Shown here: positions 29,540-36,927 of the stretch, piece after piece
How positions within the stretch are numbered: position 1 is the first letter of the stretch
How the letters are laid out: every line of letters starts with the position of its first letter
Assembly: GCA_016401345.1 (NCBI GenBank)
Contig: JAEACG010000002.1
Location: 496,001-560,000, forward strand
Reading direction: 5' to 3'
Source of the DNA: Fictibacillus nanhaiensis
Lineage (GTDB): Bacteria; Bacillota; Bacilli; Bacillales; Fictibacillaceae
DNA: 64,000 bases
Position numbers and translations under genes: made by a program
Notes under the pieces: generated by a model
Database searches by the model: none
Seen by the model: only the letters and a program-made list of their open reading frames with translations
Told to the model about the DNA's origin: nothing

Positions 29540-30193
29540 ATGAATATAAAAGCAGTCTGTTTTGATATGGATGGTGTGATTGTAGACACGATGCGTCACC
29601 ATGTTGAAGCGTGGCGTCATGCATTCAATGAAAATGGCTATAATCATGAAGAGTTGGTCTTTTACTTAAGAGAAGGAATGCCAGGAAAAAATACGATTAA
29701 AGATGTTTTTGAATATTCTAATGTCGATGTTAACAAAGAGATGATTGAAGATATATATGTACAAAAAAGAGATTACTTTAAGAAACATGCTCAATATGAT
29801 TTTATAGAAGAAACTATATCTACGCTTAAAGCCTTAAGTAAGGAGCAGATTCCTATTGCTGTCGTTACAGGGAGTAGAAAAGAATTTGTTTTTGAAGTGT
29901 TAAGTAAACTTCCTGTGACTTTTGATATAATTGTTACTGGAGATGATGTAAAAGAAGGGAAACCATCTCCTGAACCTTATCTATTAGCTATGGAGCGATA
30001 TTCCTTCAAGCCATCAGAGTGGCTAGTTATCGAAAACGCACCACTTGGTATACAATCTGCCAAAGGGGCAGGAGCATATTGCTTAGCTATTGAAACGACT
30101 CTTGATGAAAAGTATCTAAAAGAAGCAGATCAAATCATCAGACCAAAAGATTTATTGCACAGTGTTAGGAACCTCATAAAAGGAATGGAATAA
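29540..30193 (+). CDS. HAD-superfamily hydrolase (beta-phosphoglucomutase-like)
   Basis: Cytoplasmic haloacid dehalogenase-fold phosphatase or phosphomutase. ATG 29540 (MNIKAVCFDMDGVIVDT) follows a GGTGG site; an upstream in-frame ATG at 29444 overlaps the mntA terminator and is rejected. 217 residues. Motif I FDMDGVIVDT; motif II VVTGSRKEF; motif III Lys in KEGKPSPEPYL; motif IV VIENAPLGIQSAKGAG. A cap domain lies between motifs I and II. The substrate is unknown; the KPSPEPY/ENAPLGIQ pattern is that of the PGMB/phosphatase subgroup. Confidence 0.88.
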   Translation: MNIKAVCFDMDGVIVDTMRHHVEAWRHAFNENGYNHEELVFYLREGMPGKNTIKDVFEYSNVDVNKEMIEDIYVQKRDYFKKHAQYDFIEETISTLKALSKEQIPIAVVTGSRKEFVFEVLSKLPVTFDIIVTGDDVKEGKPSPEPYLLAMERYSFKPSEWLVIENAPLGIQSAKGAGAYCLAIETTLDEKYLKEADQIIRPKDLLHSVRNLIKGME

Positions 30194-30202
30194 AACGTGT
30201 AT

Positions 30203-30230
30203 AAGCATGCTCACAGAGCATGTTGTTTTA
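30203..30230 (+). terminator. Probable terminator after the HAD gene
   Basis: CATGCTC (30206-30212), loop ACA, GAGCATG (30216-30222), then TTGTTTTA; the T-run is interrupted, so it is weaker than the others. Confidence 0.55.
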
Positions 30231-30254
30231 CTTTGTACATAATTCGTGTATACT
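30227..30254 (+). promoter_or_regulatory. Probable promoter for znuC-znuB-zur
   Basis: TTTACT (30227-30232), 16 bases, TATACT (30249-30254). Predicted start near 30261, just before the Zur-like box. Confidence 0.5.
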
Positions 30255-30269
30255 ATGAGACAGTTTAAA

Positions 30270-30284
30270 TCGTACTCATTACTA
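30270..30284 (+). promoter_or_regulatory. Zur-like operator
   Basis: TCGTACTCATTACTA matches the 7-1-7 Zur box TCGTAATNATTACGA at all but two positions and is preceded by AAA, as in known boxes. It lies just downstream of the predicted start, suggesting zinc-dependent autorepression of the operon that encodes zur. Confidence 0.7.
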
Positions 30285-30315
30285 CTTATTTTTCAATTTC
30301 TCACGGAGGTTACTC

Positions 30316-31092
30316 ATGAATAACAATATAGAATCGATAGCCATTCGTGTAGATGATCTATCATTTCATTATGGCGATAAAAATGTTCTCCAGCATGTAA
30401 CGATGGAGATAAAAAAAGGATCTTTTCTTGGACTGGTAGGTCCGAATGGTTCAGGTAAATCCACACTAATCAAATGTATATTAGGTCTTCAGAAGCCTCA
30501 AGAAGGAAACGTTTATCTATTTGGGGAAAAAGTAAATAAATTTAATGACTGGGACAAAGTAGGGTATGTTTCACAAAAAGCGAATAGCTTTAATACAGCT
30601 TTTCCGGCAACAGCGTTTGAAGTTGTATCAATGGGGCTTTTCGGTAAAGTGGGATTGTTTAGATTCTTAAAAGCTTCAGATAAGAACAAGGTGTGGGAAG
30701 CGTTAAGATCAGTGAACATGGATCAGTATGCCCACCAGAACATAGGTGAGTTATCCGGAGGTCAGCAACAGCGTATCTTTATCGCGCGAGCTTTAGTCAG
30801 TGATCCGGAACTATTGATATTAGATGAGCCTACCGTTGGAGTCGACACTGAATCATCAGATTCTTTTTATAAGATGCTGAAAGAACTGCACCGTGAGAAT
30901 AACATGACTCTAGTTTTAGTAACTCATGATGTTGGTGTCATGACGAATTATGTTACGGATGTAGCTTGTTTGAATAAACAGATTCATTTTCATGGAAATA
31001 CGAAAGAGTTTGAGGAAAGCTCTTCTGAAAATATGTCTGCTTTTTATGGTCATCATGTTCATGTGCTTCACCATGATCATGGTCACGAGTAA
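30316..31092 (+). CDS. znuC: Zinc ABC transporter ATPase ZnuC
   Basis: ATP-binding subunit of a high-affinity zinc importer. 258 residues. Walker A GPNGSGKST near 43-51, signature [15 protein letters not shown] near 148, Walker B LLILDEPTVGVD, H-loop VTHD. The C-terminus is His-rich (GHHVHVLHHDHGHE), fitting a zinc protein. ATG 30316 follows CACGGAGG. The 12-base gap to znuB and the Zur-like box upstream support the role. Confidence 0.9.
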   Translation: MNNNIESIAIRVDDLSFHYGDKNVLQHVTMEIKKGSFLGLVGPNGSGKSTLIKCILGLQKPQEGNVYLFGEKVNKFNDWDKVGYVSQKANSFNTAFPATAFEVVSMGLFGKVGLFRFLKASDKNKVWEALRSVNMDQYAHQNIGELSGGQQQRIFIARALVSDPELLILDEPTVGVDTESSDSFYKMLKELHRENNMTLVLVTHDVGVMTNYVTDVACLNKQIHFHGNTKEFEESSSENMSAFYGHHVHVLHHDHGHE

Positions 31093-31104
31093 GGGGAGGA
31101 ACAC

Positions 31105-31953
31105 ATGTTACCGTTTTTAAAATATGAATTTTTACAAAATGCCTTCTTAACAGGAATTATGGTTGGTTTGCTTGCTCCTGTATTAGGGGTTTTTATTGTG
31201 GTAAGACGGCAAGCGTTAATCGCAGATGCTTTGTCCCACATCACCTTAGCGGGTATTGCTGCCAATTTGCTGTTAGGAAAATGGTCTTCCTTTTTTGCTG
31301 CCGCTAATCCCATCTACATGGGGATGGCTTTCTCGGTAGGTGGAGCCATATTTATTGAACAACTTAGAAAAGTGTACAAGCATTATGAGGAGCTTGCTAT
31401 ACCTATTATCATGTCAGCTGGAATCGGTCTGAGTGTCATCTTTATCTCAATGGCAGATGGTTTTAACACAGATCTGTTCAACTACCTCTTCGGCAGTATT
31501 ATTGCAGTTAAGCGATCAGATGTTTGGACGGTTTTTGCTATTCTTGTTGTTGTTCTTTTGTTCGTGTTTTTTATGTACAAAGAATTATTTGTCTTATCTT
31601 TCGATGAAGAACAAGGAAAGCTATCTGGAATTCGAAGCAATTGGATCTTGGTTGCTTTTATGGCGATAACAGCTTTAGTCATTGCTGCATCTATGAAGAT
31701 CGTAGGCATTCTATTAGTATCAGCACTTATGACATTACCCGTTGCTGCAAGCATACGGATCGCAAAAGGATTTAAACAGGCGATTTGGCTCTCCGTTCTT
31801 TTTGGTGAGATATCAGTAATCTCTGGCATGTTTTTGTCATACTACCTAGATCTTGCATCAGGCGGAACGATTGTTTTATGCTTGGTTGTCATTTTGTGCT
31901 TAAGTATTTTTTATAAAAAATTTACAGGTTCCAGAAAGGTGGGTCACTTGTGA
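31105..31953 (+). CDS. znuB: Zinc ABC transporter permease ZnuB
   Basis: ABC-3 family membrane subunit with about eight membrane helices; 282 residues. Family motif VVRRQALIADALSHITLAGI near residues 31-50 and AASMKIVGILLVSALMTLP near 200. AAGGGGAGG precedes ATG 31105. The last four bases (GTGA) overlap the zur start. It is distinct from the manganese permease at 27631. Confidence 0.9.
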   Translation: MLPFLKYEFLQNAFLTGIMVGLLAPVLGVFIVVRRQALIADALSHITLAGIAANLLLGKWSSFFAAANPIYMGMAFSVGGAIFIEQLRKVYKHYEELAIPIIMSAGIGLSVIFISMADGFNTDLFNYLFGSIIAVKRSDVWTVFAILVVVLLFVFFMYKELFVLSFDEEQGKLSGIRSNWILVAFMAITALVIAASMKIVGILLVSALMTLPVAASIRIAKGFKQAIWLSVLFGEISVISGMFLSYYLDLASGGTIVLCLVVILCLSIFYKKFTGSRKVGHL

Positions 31954-32375
31954 AATTTGCGATGACGATTGAACAAGCAATGGAGCTTTTAAAGAAGAAA
32001 GGGTATAAGTATACGAAAAAAAGAAAAGATCTTCTTTCATTATTTGCTCGTGAAAAGAGATATCTTACAGCTAAGGAAGTCCAAGAAGCACTTAAGGACA
32101 AGTACCCTGGGCTTAGCTTTGATACGATCTATCGAAATTTAACCACCTTCGTCGAATTAGAATTACTTGAAGAAACAGAGTGGGAAGGTGAGAAGAAGTT
32201 TCGGTTTACGTGTTCACATAATGAACATCATCATCACTTAATCTGCCTTACATGTGGAAGTACGAAGTCTATTCATACGTGCCCGATGGAAGTGTTAGAC
32301 AGTGAATTGAACGGTTTTGATGTCACGGGTCATAAGTTTGAGATCTATGGTTATTGTGAAACATGCAAAAATTAA
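31950..32375 (+). CDS. zur: Zinc uptake repressor Zur (Fur family)
   Basis: Zinc-sensing DNA-binding repressor. The GTG at 31950 is eight bases after AAAGGTGG and overlaps the znuB stop; ATG 31962 would align with shorter homologues but is far from the ribosome site. 141 residues. The N-terminal winged helix (KGYKYTKKRKDLLSLF, then YPGLSFDTIYRNL) precedes the metal region HNEHHHHLICLTCGSTK. The structural zinc site has two CxxC pairs (CLTCG and CETC). It is likely autoregulated through the box at 30270. Confidence 0.94.
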   Translation: MKFAMTIEQAMELLKKKGYKYTKKRKDLLSLFAREKRYLTAKEVQEALKDKYPGLSFDTIYRNLTTFVELELLEETEWEGEKKFRFTCSHNEHHHHLICLTCGSTKSIHTCPMEVLDSELNGFDVTGHKFEIYGYCETCKN

Positions 32376-32401
32376 ACTTTTTATATGTATTCAAGTATGT
32401 A

Positions 32402-32445
32402 TCTCCTTTTATTTAGCCAAGCTAAGGTGAAAGGAGGTTTTTTTT
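32402..32445 (+). terminator. Terminator after zur whose 3' arm is the ribosome site of the DUF1540 gene
   Basis: CTCCTTT (32403-32409) pairs with AAAGGAG (32430-32436), and TTAGC (32413-32417) with GCTAA (32421-32425), joined by A-U and G-U pairs with one bulged G. Eight T follow (32438-32445) and ATG is the next triplet (32446). AAAGGAGG (32430-32437) is also the Shine-Dalgarno sequence. Confidence 0.85.
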
Positions 32446-32658
32446 ATGCCTGAAGTAAAATGTAATGTATCGAATTGTACGTATTGGGGGGAAGGTAACA
32501 ATTGTGTAGCAGATGCCATTCTTGTTGAGATCGACAAGCATGCAAATATGTCTATTGACATGAGTGCAGACGGTAGCCTCCATGGTGATGCAGCTCATAA
32601 AGATGCTGCTCACGATACAGCTGAAACATGTTGTCATACGTTTAAAGCAAAACATTAA
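32446..32658 (+). CDS. DUF1540 domain-containing protein
   Basis: A 70-residue protein of the DUF1540 family, small cysteine-rich proteins common in spore formers. The pattern is CNVSNCTYWGEGNNCVADAI, then a C-terminal CCHTF. Four or five Cys with several His suggest metal binding, but this is unproven. The ATG is placed immediately after the U-tract of the preceding terminator. A separate terminator follows, so it can be its own unit. It follows zur, a zinc regulator, though no direct link is shown. Confidence 0.85.
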   Translation: MPEVKCNVSNCTYWGEGNNCVADAILVEIDKHANMSIDMSADGSLHGDAAHKDAAHDTAETCCHTFKAKH

Positions 32659-32663
32659 ACAAA

Positions 32664-32690
32664 GAGGCCAAAAGCGGGCCTCTTTTTCAA
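32664..32690 (+). terminator. Terminator after the DUF1540 gene
   Basis: AGAGGCC and GGCCTCT form the stem around an AAAAGCG-type loop, followed by five T. Confidence 0.85.
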
Positions 32691-32773
32691 TGCCCATAAA
32701 CTAACATCTATGAAAATGTTACTTTAAAGCCATAATAAGAACGCTCCTTAACACGATAAGAGGGGGAATCATC

Positions 32774-33154
32774 ATGGCATACGAAAGAGATGAACGTACT
32801 ATTAAAAACGAAGCAGCATTTCGTGAAGAGATGGCTGCGGAGGCTGTACCGGTTCCTGTAAGAAGTGATATGACGTTACCTGAAAACGAGAGACCTCGTT
32901 ATTCAGATCGAGACGACGATCACAGACATGAGCACGAAGATTCACGGGAAAGAGCTGGAGGTAAAGCGACTGGAATCATCGCGATCATCCTATCTGTTTT
33001 ATCTTTGTTCATACTTCCTGTGTTGTTTGGGGCAGCGGGTATTATTGTCGGATTCATTGCCAGAAGACAAGGTGCACATTCGCTTGGTAATTGGGCGATC
33101 GGAATAGGAGTCGTATCGATTATCATTTCGTTGTTTTTTGCACCATTCTTTTAA
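32774..33154 (+). CDS. yqfX: DUF4190-type membrane protein (YqfX-like)
   Basis: A 126-residue protein with a long, charged, cytoplasmic N-terminus (residues 1-63, with a DDDHRHEHEDSRERAGG stretch) and a C-terminal hairpin of two membrane helices (about 65-90 and 105-125). GFIARRQGAHSLGNWAIG lies between and within them; this is the DUF4190 pattern. GAGGGGG precedes the ATG. Its place between zur and ispG is that of B. subtilis yqfX. Function unknown. Confidence 0.8.
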   Translation: MAYERDERTIKNEAAFREEMAAEAVPVPVRSDMTLPENERPRYSDRDDDHRHEHEDSRERAGGKATGIIAIILSVLSLFILPVLFGAAGIIVGFIARRQGAHSLGNWAIGIGVVSIIISLFFAPFF

Positions 33155-33169
33155 AGGAAAAAGGAGCAA

Positions 33170-33198
33170 AGGAGAAGCTAACCGCTTCTTCTTTTTTT
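33170..33198 (+). terminator. Terminator after yqfX
   Basis: AGAAGC (33173-33178) pairs with GCTTCT (33184-33189), followed by TCTTTTTTT. Confidence 0.82.
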
Positions 33199-33210
33199 GG
33201 GAATAAGGCG

Positions 33211-33535
33211 CTTGAAAAAACAGTTTGAGTAGTTTGTAGCTTGAAGAAGTAATTGATTTTCGTTTCAGATGCTCGCTTTCCGCGGGGCAGGTGGTGAGCC
33301 ACATTCGTTCGTTTCACTCTTAAGTGAATCGTTTAGCAACGACAAGCAAAAGGTAAATGGACTTAGAAGTGGTACTTTGCTCTTCAAAAACCGTTTAACT
33401 TTTGACCTCGAGGAGCTAGCCACTGCAACTAGACAGGAGGCTTACCGTACGCCCCATGGAAAGCTTGCAACCTGTAGCGGAAATCAACTACTTTCAGGAA
33501 ACACCAATGTATACGAAAACAGTTTTTTGAAAAAG
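33211..33535. repeat. Dispersed palindromic repeat, copy B: two outward-facing right arms
   Basis: The left half (33211-33325) carries the repeat in reverse complement: CTCGCTTTCCGCGGGGC, GGTGGTGAGCCACATTCG and CACTCTTAAGTG. The right half (33420-33535) carries the same arm forward: GGAGGCTTACCG, GCCCCATGGAAAG and GCGGAAATCAACTACTTTC. Outer ends are TTGAAAAAACAG and CAGTTTTTTGAAAA. About 100 bases between (33326-33419) do not match copies A or C. This fills the 437-base gap between yqfX and ispG. No gene is supported here. Confidence 0.8.
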
Positions 33536-33557
33536 GAAAGATCGATTATAGCAATAG

Positions 33558-33586
33558 AAAAAAGCTCCCAAAGGTGGGAGCTTTTT
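33558..33586 (-). terminator. Terminator of ispG
   Basis: AAAAAGCTCCC and GGGAGCTTTTT form the stem with a 6-nt loop, just beyond the ispG stop on the minus strand; T-run TTTTTT. Confidence 0.88.
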
Positions 33587-33591
33587 AAAAT

Positions 33592-34710
33592 TTATACTTG
33601 CTGAGCTGCAGCTTCAGCTTCAGCTTTTAACTTCTCTTCATGTGCTTTTGCTAAAATGTCGACTTCTTTCTTCAGTTCATCTAATAACTGATCTTCTGGG
33701 ATCTTCCTTATGATTTCTCCGTGTCGGAATAACAATCCTTCACCACGAGCTCCAGCAATTCCGATATCCGCTTCACGAGCCTCTCCAGGTCCGTTTACGG
33801 CACAACCGAGAACAGCAACTTTGATCGGTGCACGTACGTTCGAGATATATTCCTCAACTTCGTTAGCGATTGAGATAAGATCGATCTCGATACGGCCGCA
33901 AGTCGGACAAGAAATCAATGTGGCAGCATCCGAAAGAAGGCCGAAAGATTTCAATAGTTCGCGTGCAACCTTAACTTCTTCAACAGGGTCTGCGCTTAGC
34001 GAGATACGAACTGTGTTACCAATTCCTTTATGAAGGATAGCACCTAGTCCTGCAGCACTTTTTACAGTACCCGCAAAAAGTGTACCTGATTCTGTGATCC
34101 CAAGGTGTAAAGGATAATCAAAGGCTTTTGCAGCTTTTTCATAAGCTTCGATAGCCAGGTTAACATCAGATGCTTTCATGGAAACGATAATATCATGAAA
34201 ATCAAGATCCTCTAGAATTTTAATGTGGTGCAGAGCACTCTCGACCATACCATCGGCAGTAGGATAACCGTACTTCTCAAGATATTTCTTCTCAAGTGAG
34301 CCCGCGTTAACGCCGATTCGAATCGGAATTCCTTTAGCTTTTGCAGCTTTTACTACAGCTTCAACCTTTTCGCGACGACCGATATTACCAGGATTGATTC
34401 TAATCTTGTCTGCTCCACCTTCGATGGCTTTTAGCGCAAGCTTATAATCAAAATGAATGTCTACAACTAGTGGAATATTAATTCTCTTCTTTATGTCTGC
34501 GATTGCTTCTGCCGCTCGCATATCAGGACATGCAACACGTACCACTTGGCAGCCCGCTTCTTCCAAACGTAAAATTTCAGCTACTGTAGCCTCAACATCA
34601 TGTGTCTTTGTTGTTGTCATACTTTGTACAATAACCTGATCAGTACCACCTATTGTTAAGTTTCCTACTTTTACAGGTCTTGTTTTAGAACGGTGGGTGA
34701 TTTCACTCAT
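33592..34710 (-). CDS. ispG: 4-hydroxy-3-methylbut-2-en-1-yl diphosphate synthase IspG
   Basis: Iron-sulfur enzyme of the MEP isoprenoid pathway, upstream of IspH. 372 residues. TIM-barrel N-terminal part ([31 protein letters not shown]); C-terminal cluster domain with [14 protein letters not shown] and [11 protein letters not shown], three cluster Cys. It ends in an Ala/Gln tail ([10 protein letters not shown]). AAAGGAGCG precedes the ATG. It runs against the direction of most genes in the window, as does ispH. Confidence 0.96.
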   Translation of the reverse strand: MSEITHRSKTRPVKVGNLTIGGTDQVIVQSMTTTKTHDVEATVAEILRLEEAGCQVVRVACPDMRAAEAIADIKKRINIPLVVDIHFDYKLALKAIEGGADKIRINPGNIGRREKVEAVVKAAKAKGIPIRIGVNAGSLEKKYLEKYGYPTADGMVESALHHIKILEDLDFHDIIVSMKASDVNLAIEAYEKAAKAFDYPLHLGITESGTLFAGTVKSAAGLGAILHKGIGNTVRISLSADPVEEVKVARELLKSFGLLSDAATLISCPTCGRIEIDLISIANEVEEYISNVRAPIKVAVLGCAVNGPGEAREADIGIAGARGEGLLFRHGEIIRKIPEDQLLDELKKEVDILAKAHEEKLKAEAEAAAQQV

Positions 34711-34736
34711 CGGTGAATCGCTCCTTTTTTCAAATT

Positions 34737-34753
34737 GACAGTATTATTCTGTC
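34737..34753 (-). promoter_or_regulatory. Small inverted repeat in the ispG leader
   Basis: GACAG-TATTATT-CTGTC lies between the predicted ispG transcription start and its ribosome site. Its arms share the GACAG/CTGTC core of the stem-loop in the ispH leader (21824-21851). Confidence 0.4.
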
Positions 34754-34766
34754 CTATCATCAGTTC

Positions 34767-34796
34767 ATTTTAGCAGGGAACATTTTGTTTTGACAA
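34767..34796 (-). promoter_or_regulatory. Sigma-A promoter for ispG
   Basis: On the minus strand TTGTCA (plus 34791-34796), 18 bases, TAAAAT (plus 34767-34772) with an extended TGC before it. Initiation near 34760. Confidence 0.6.
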
Positions 34797-34811
34797 GTAA
34801 TGTTATCTCAC

Positions 34812-35135
34812 TCACTTAGAATATAAAGGGAATTTGTAGGATTTACCTAATTGTATACTCTCTGGATTGACTCCAGGGTTTAATGATTTGAAATCTTTGA
34901 TCATGGATACAATGGAATAATTTTTATTAGAATTAAGTTTCTCTACAACAGAAATTAACGTATCTCCAGGTGTTACTTCATACGTTTTGAAAGTTTGTTT
35001 GTTCTTATCTTGTTTCTTTTCTGTATGTATTTCTGCGTTGGCAGGACTTGACTGAGGGAGTGTCCCGATTTTCAGATCATAGGCTACCACATATAAAACA
35101 AGCATGATCACACAAACCCTTATGAATCGTTTCAT
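34812..35135 (-). CDS. yqfZ: LysM domain protein (YqfZ-like)
   Basis: A 107-residue protein with one N-terminal membrane or signal segment (about residues 5-22, RVCVIMLVLYVVAYDL) and a C-terminal LysM domain (about 52-105). The LysM domain shows YEVTPGDTLISVVEKLN and NPGVNPESIQLGKSYKFPL. LysM domains bind peptidoglycan, so it probably sits at the cell surface. AAAGGAGAGGG precedes the ATG. The position next to ispG matches B. subtilis yqfZ. It points toward ispG, and 101 bases holding the ispG promoter separate them. Confidence 0.85.
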   Translation of the reverse strand: MKRFIRVCVIMLVLYVVAYDLKIGTLPQSSPANAEIHTEKKQDKNKQTFKTYEVTPGDTLISVVEKLNSNKNYSIVSMIKDFKSLNPGVNPESIQLGKSYKFPLYSK

Positions 35136-35303
35136 AAAAATCCCTCTCCTTTCGCATATGTTACTATATGCTTGTCCATTTTCTTTATGACAAGTTTAAA
35201 GTGACTTCTTTCTTGAGCATGGTGTAAAATGGAAAGGCGGAAGGACAGAAAAATTGAATTTCTGCGTATCTTTGTAGTTGTACCGATTGGAGAGGTGAAA
35301 GTA

Positions 35304-36179
35304 ATGAAAAAAGCGAAAATCCTTGCACTGCTATCTATAATGACTGCAGCGCTATTTATTGCTCCATTAACAATGTATGCTGATGCTGTACCTGGCGACA
35401 TAATCGTTACGTTAGGTGAGAACTTAACAGAAGAACAAAAAAACGAACTTTTAAAAGAAATGGACGTTCCTGCTGATGTAGAATCTGTGGTTGTTACAAA
35501 CGAAGAAGAACATCAATACTTAGGTAACTATATTTCAAAAGCACAAATCGGATCAAAAGCGATCTCGTCGACAAAGATTACAATTGGTGATAAAGACCAA
35601 GGGTTGTCGGTCAAGACAAATAATATCAATTGGGTAACAGAAGAAATGTATATGAACGCTTTAACAACTGCAGGTGTGACAGATGCGGAGATCTATGTAA
35701 CAGCACCATTTAAAGTTTCAGGAACAGCTGCTTTAACAGGTATCATAAAAGCGTACGAGTCTACAGCGCAGATTGAGATTCCAGAAGCTCAAAAACAAGT
35801 TGCGAATGAAGAGATGGTAAAGACTGCAGAACTTGGTGAGAGAATCGGAACGAAAGAAGCCACTGAGCTGATGACACGTGTCAAAGAAGAAATTGCGAAA
35901 AACCCGGTACAATCAGAAGAAGATCTGCGTGCTTTGATTGAAAAAGTCGCGAAAGACATGGGGATTGAACTTACACAAGAAGAACTAAACGGGTTGCTTG
36001 CGTTGTTCAATAAGATGAAAGATCTAAATATCGATTGGGATCAAGTTCAAAATGGCTTAAAGGACATCAGTAACAATCTTGGGGATTTCTTAAAAGATGA
36101 GGAAACGCAGTCTTTCTTCCAAAAGATAATTGATTTCTTTATGGCTATCATTGATGCGATCAGATCACTGTTTAAATAG
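35304..36179 (+). CDS. DUF1002 (YpuA-like) secreted protein
   Basis: A 291-residue protein with a signal peptide (MKKAKILALLSIMTAALFIA, cleavage near residue 26). The body is the DUF1002 domain (GDIIVTLGENLTEEQKNELL, YISKAQIGSKAISSTKI, YVTAPFKVSGTAALTGI). The C-terminus is helical and ends in a hydrophobic stretch (FFMAIIDAIRSLF). ATG 35304 follows GGAGAGGTG; the longer frame from 35229 lacks a ribosome site. Function unknown; it is divergent from yqfZ. B. subtilis YpuA is the named relative. Confidence 0.86.
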   Translation: MKKAKILALLSIMTAALFIAPLTMYADAVPGDIIVTLGENLTEEQKNELLKEMDVPADVESVVVTNEEEHQYLGNYISKAQIGSKAISSTKITIGDKDQGLSVKTNNINWVTEEMYMNALTTAGVTDAEIYVTAPFKVSGTAALTGIIKAYESTAQIEIPEAQKQVANEEMVKTAELGERIGTKEATELMTRVKEEIAKNPVQSEEDLRALIEKVAKDMGIELTQEELNGLLALFNKMKDLNIDWDQVQNGLKDISNNLGDFLKDEETQSFFQKIIDFFMAIIDAIRSLFK

Positions 36180-36183
36180 AACT

Positions 36184-36216
36184 TAAAAAAAAAGCGGCGG
36201 AAAGCCGCTTTTTTAT
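36184..36216. terminator. Bidirectional terminator between DUF1002 and DUF1189 genes
   Basis: AAAAAAGCGGC and GCCGCTTTTTT with a GGAAA loop; A-rich on the left, T-rich on the right, between two convergent genes. Confidence 0.9.
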
Positions 36217-36752
36217 TTTTTTCTTGGAATCTTTGTTATAGAGAGAACACAAATGAGAAAAGCTAACATCCAAAACCACAAAAATGAATAGGGGATATGT
36301 ACGTTTACAAAGAAAAGGACCGTTAGTAATACCGATGGAATGGTGATGGAGTAACAAGATAGTACCCAAAGATGTCTGTATGACTGTCTTCTCTTGAGGA
36401 GCTTTGCAACAGGAAGAACGAAAGCAGCTAGTATAGAAGCGCCAGAAAATAAGATTCCTGAAAAGAGAACATACATCACTATATATATGACAGCTACAAT
36501 GATTGGGAAAACGCCATCCAATGTTGATGTGAAATTCTGCATTTGATCAGGATTCAAACCATAACTCTCAAAATTGTTCAAAGGATTATTTTTAGACATA
36601 AGACTCACTAAAAATAAGCTAAAAACAGGTATCATACATAACAGTGTCAACAATAAAACATACATGATGGTACTGCCGACCCCTAAGAAACGGAAGTTTG
36701 CGATAGATTTGAATGACCACAAACTTTTAACAAAGCGAATATGTAATTTCAT
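36213..36752 (-). CDS. DUF1189 family membrane protein
   Basis: A 179-residue integral membrane protein with about four to five helices (VGSTIMYVLLLTLLCMIPVF, IIVAVIYIVMYVLF, ASILAAFVLPV, SILSITIPSVLLTVLF-like stretch). ATG at 36752 follows AAAGGAG; a further ATG at 36812 has no ribosome site. N-terminal SLWSFKSIANFRFLGVGST and C-terminal RRQSYRHLWVLSCYS are typical of DUF1189 proteins (YqgB position). Function unknown. Confidence 0.78.
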   Translation of the reverse strand: MKLHIRFVKSLWSFKSIANFRFLGVGSTIMYVLLLTLLCMIPVFSLFLVSLMSKNNPLNNFESYGLNPDQMQNFTSTLDGVFPIIVAVIYIVMYVLFSGILFSGASILAAFVLPVAKLLKRRQSYRHLWVLSCYSITIPSVLLTVLFFVNVHIPYSFLWFWMLAFLICVLSITKIPRKK

Positions 36753-36856
36753 GTGAGAAGCTCCTTTAATTGTTAGCATAATTAGTTTACATGAACCAAG
36801 AACTTTCGACAATATGCATCAATTGTAAAGGTAATGTTACAAATGCTCTATTTTTA

Positions 36857-36885
36857 TTTACACAAACAATACAAATAGAGATAAT
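36857..36885 (+). promoter_or_regulatory. Sigma-A promoter for the Na/Pi cotransporter gene
   Basis: TTTACA (36857-36862), 17 bases, GATAAT (36880-36885). Confidence 0.65.
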
Positions 36886-36927
36886 GGCGTAGGTTGATAA
36901 AAGATAGTTAATAAGGAGCTGTAAACA

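Noticed and set aside
31962-32375. ATG 31962 as the zur start
   Set aside because: It aligns well with homologues, but is 20 bases from the ribosome site; GTG 31950 is correctly spaced. Not fully excluded.
33269-33604. 111-codon open frame on the plus strand
   Set aside because: It lies inside repeat copy B and runs through the ispG terminator; no ribosome site, repeat-derived composition.
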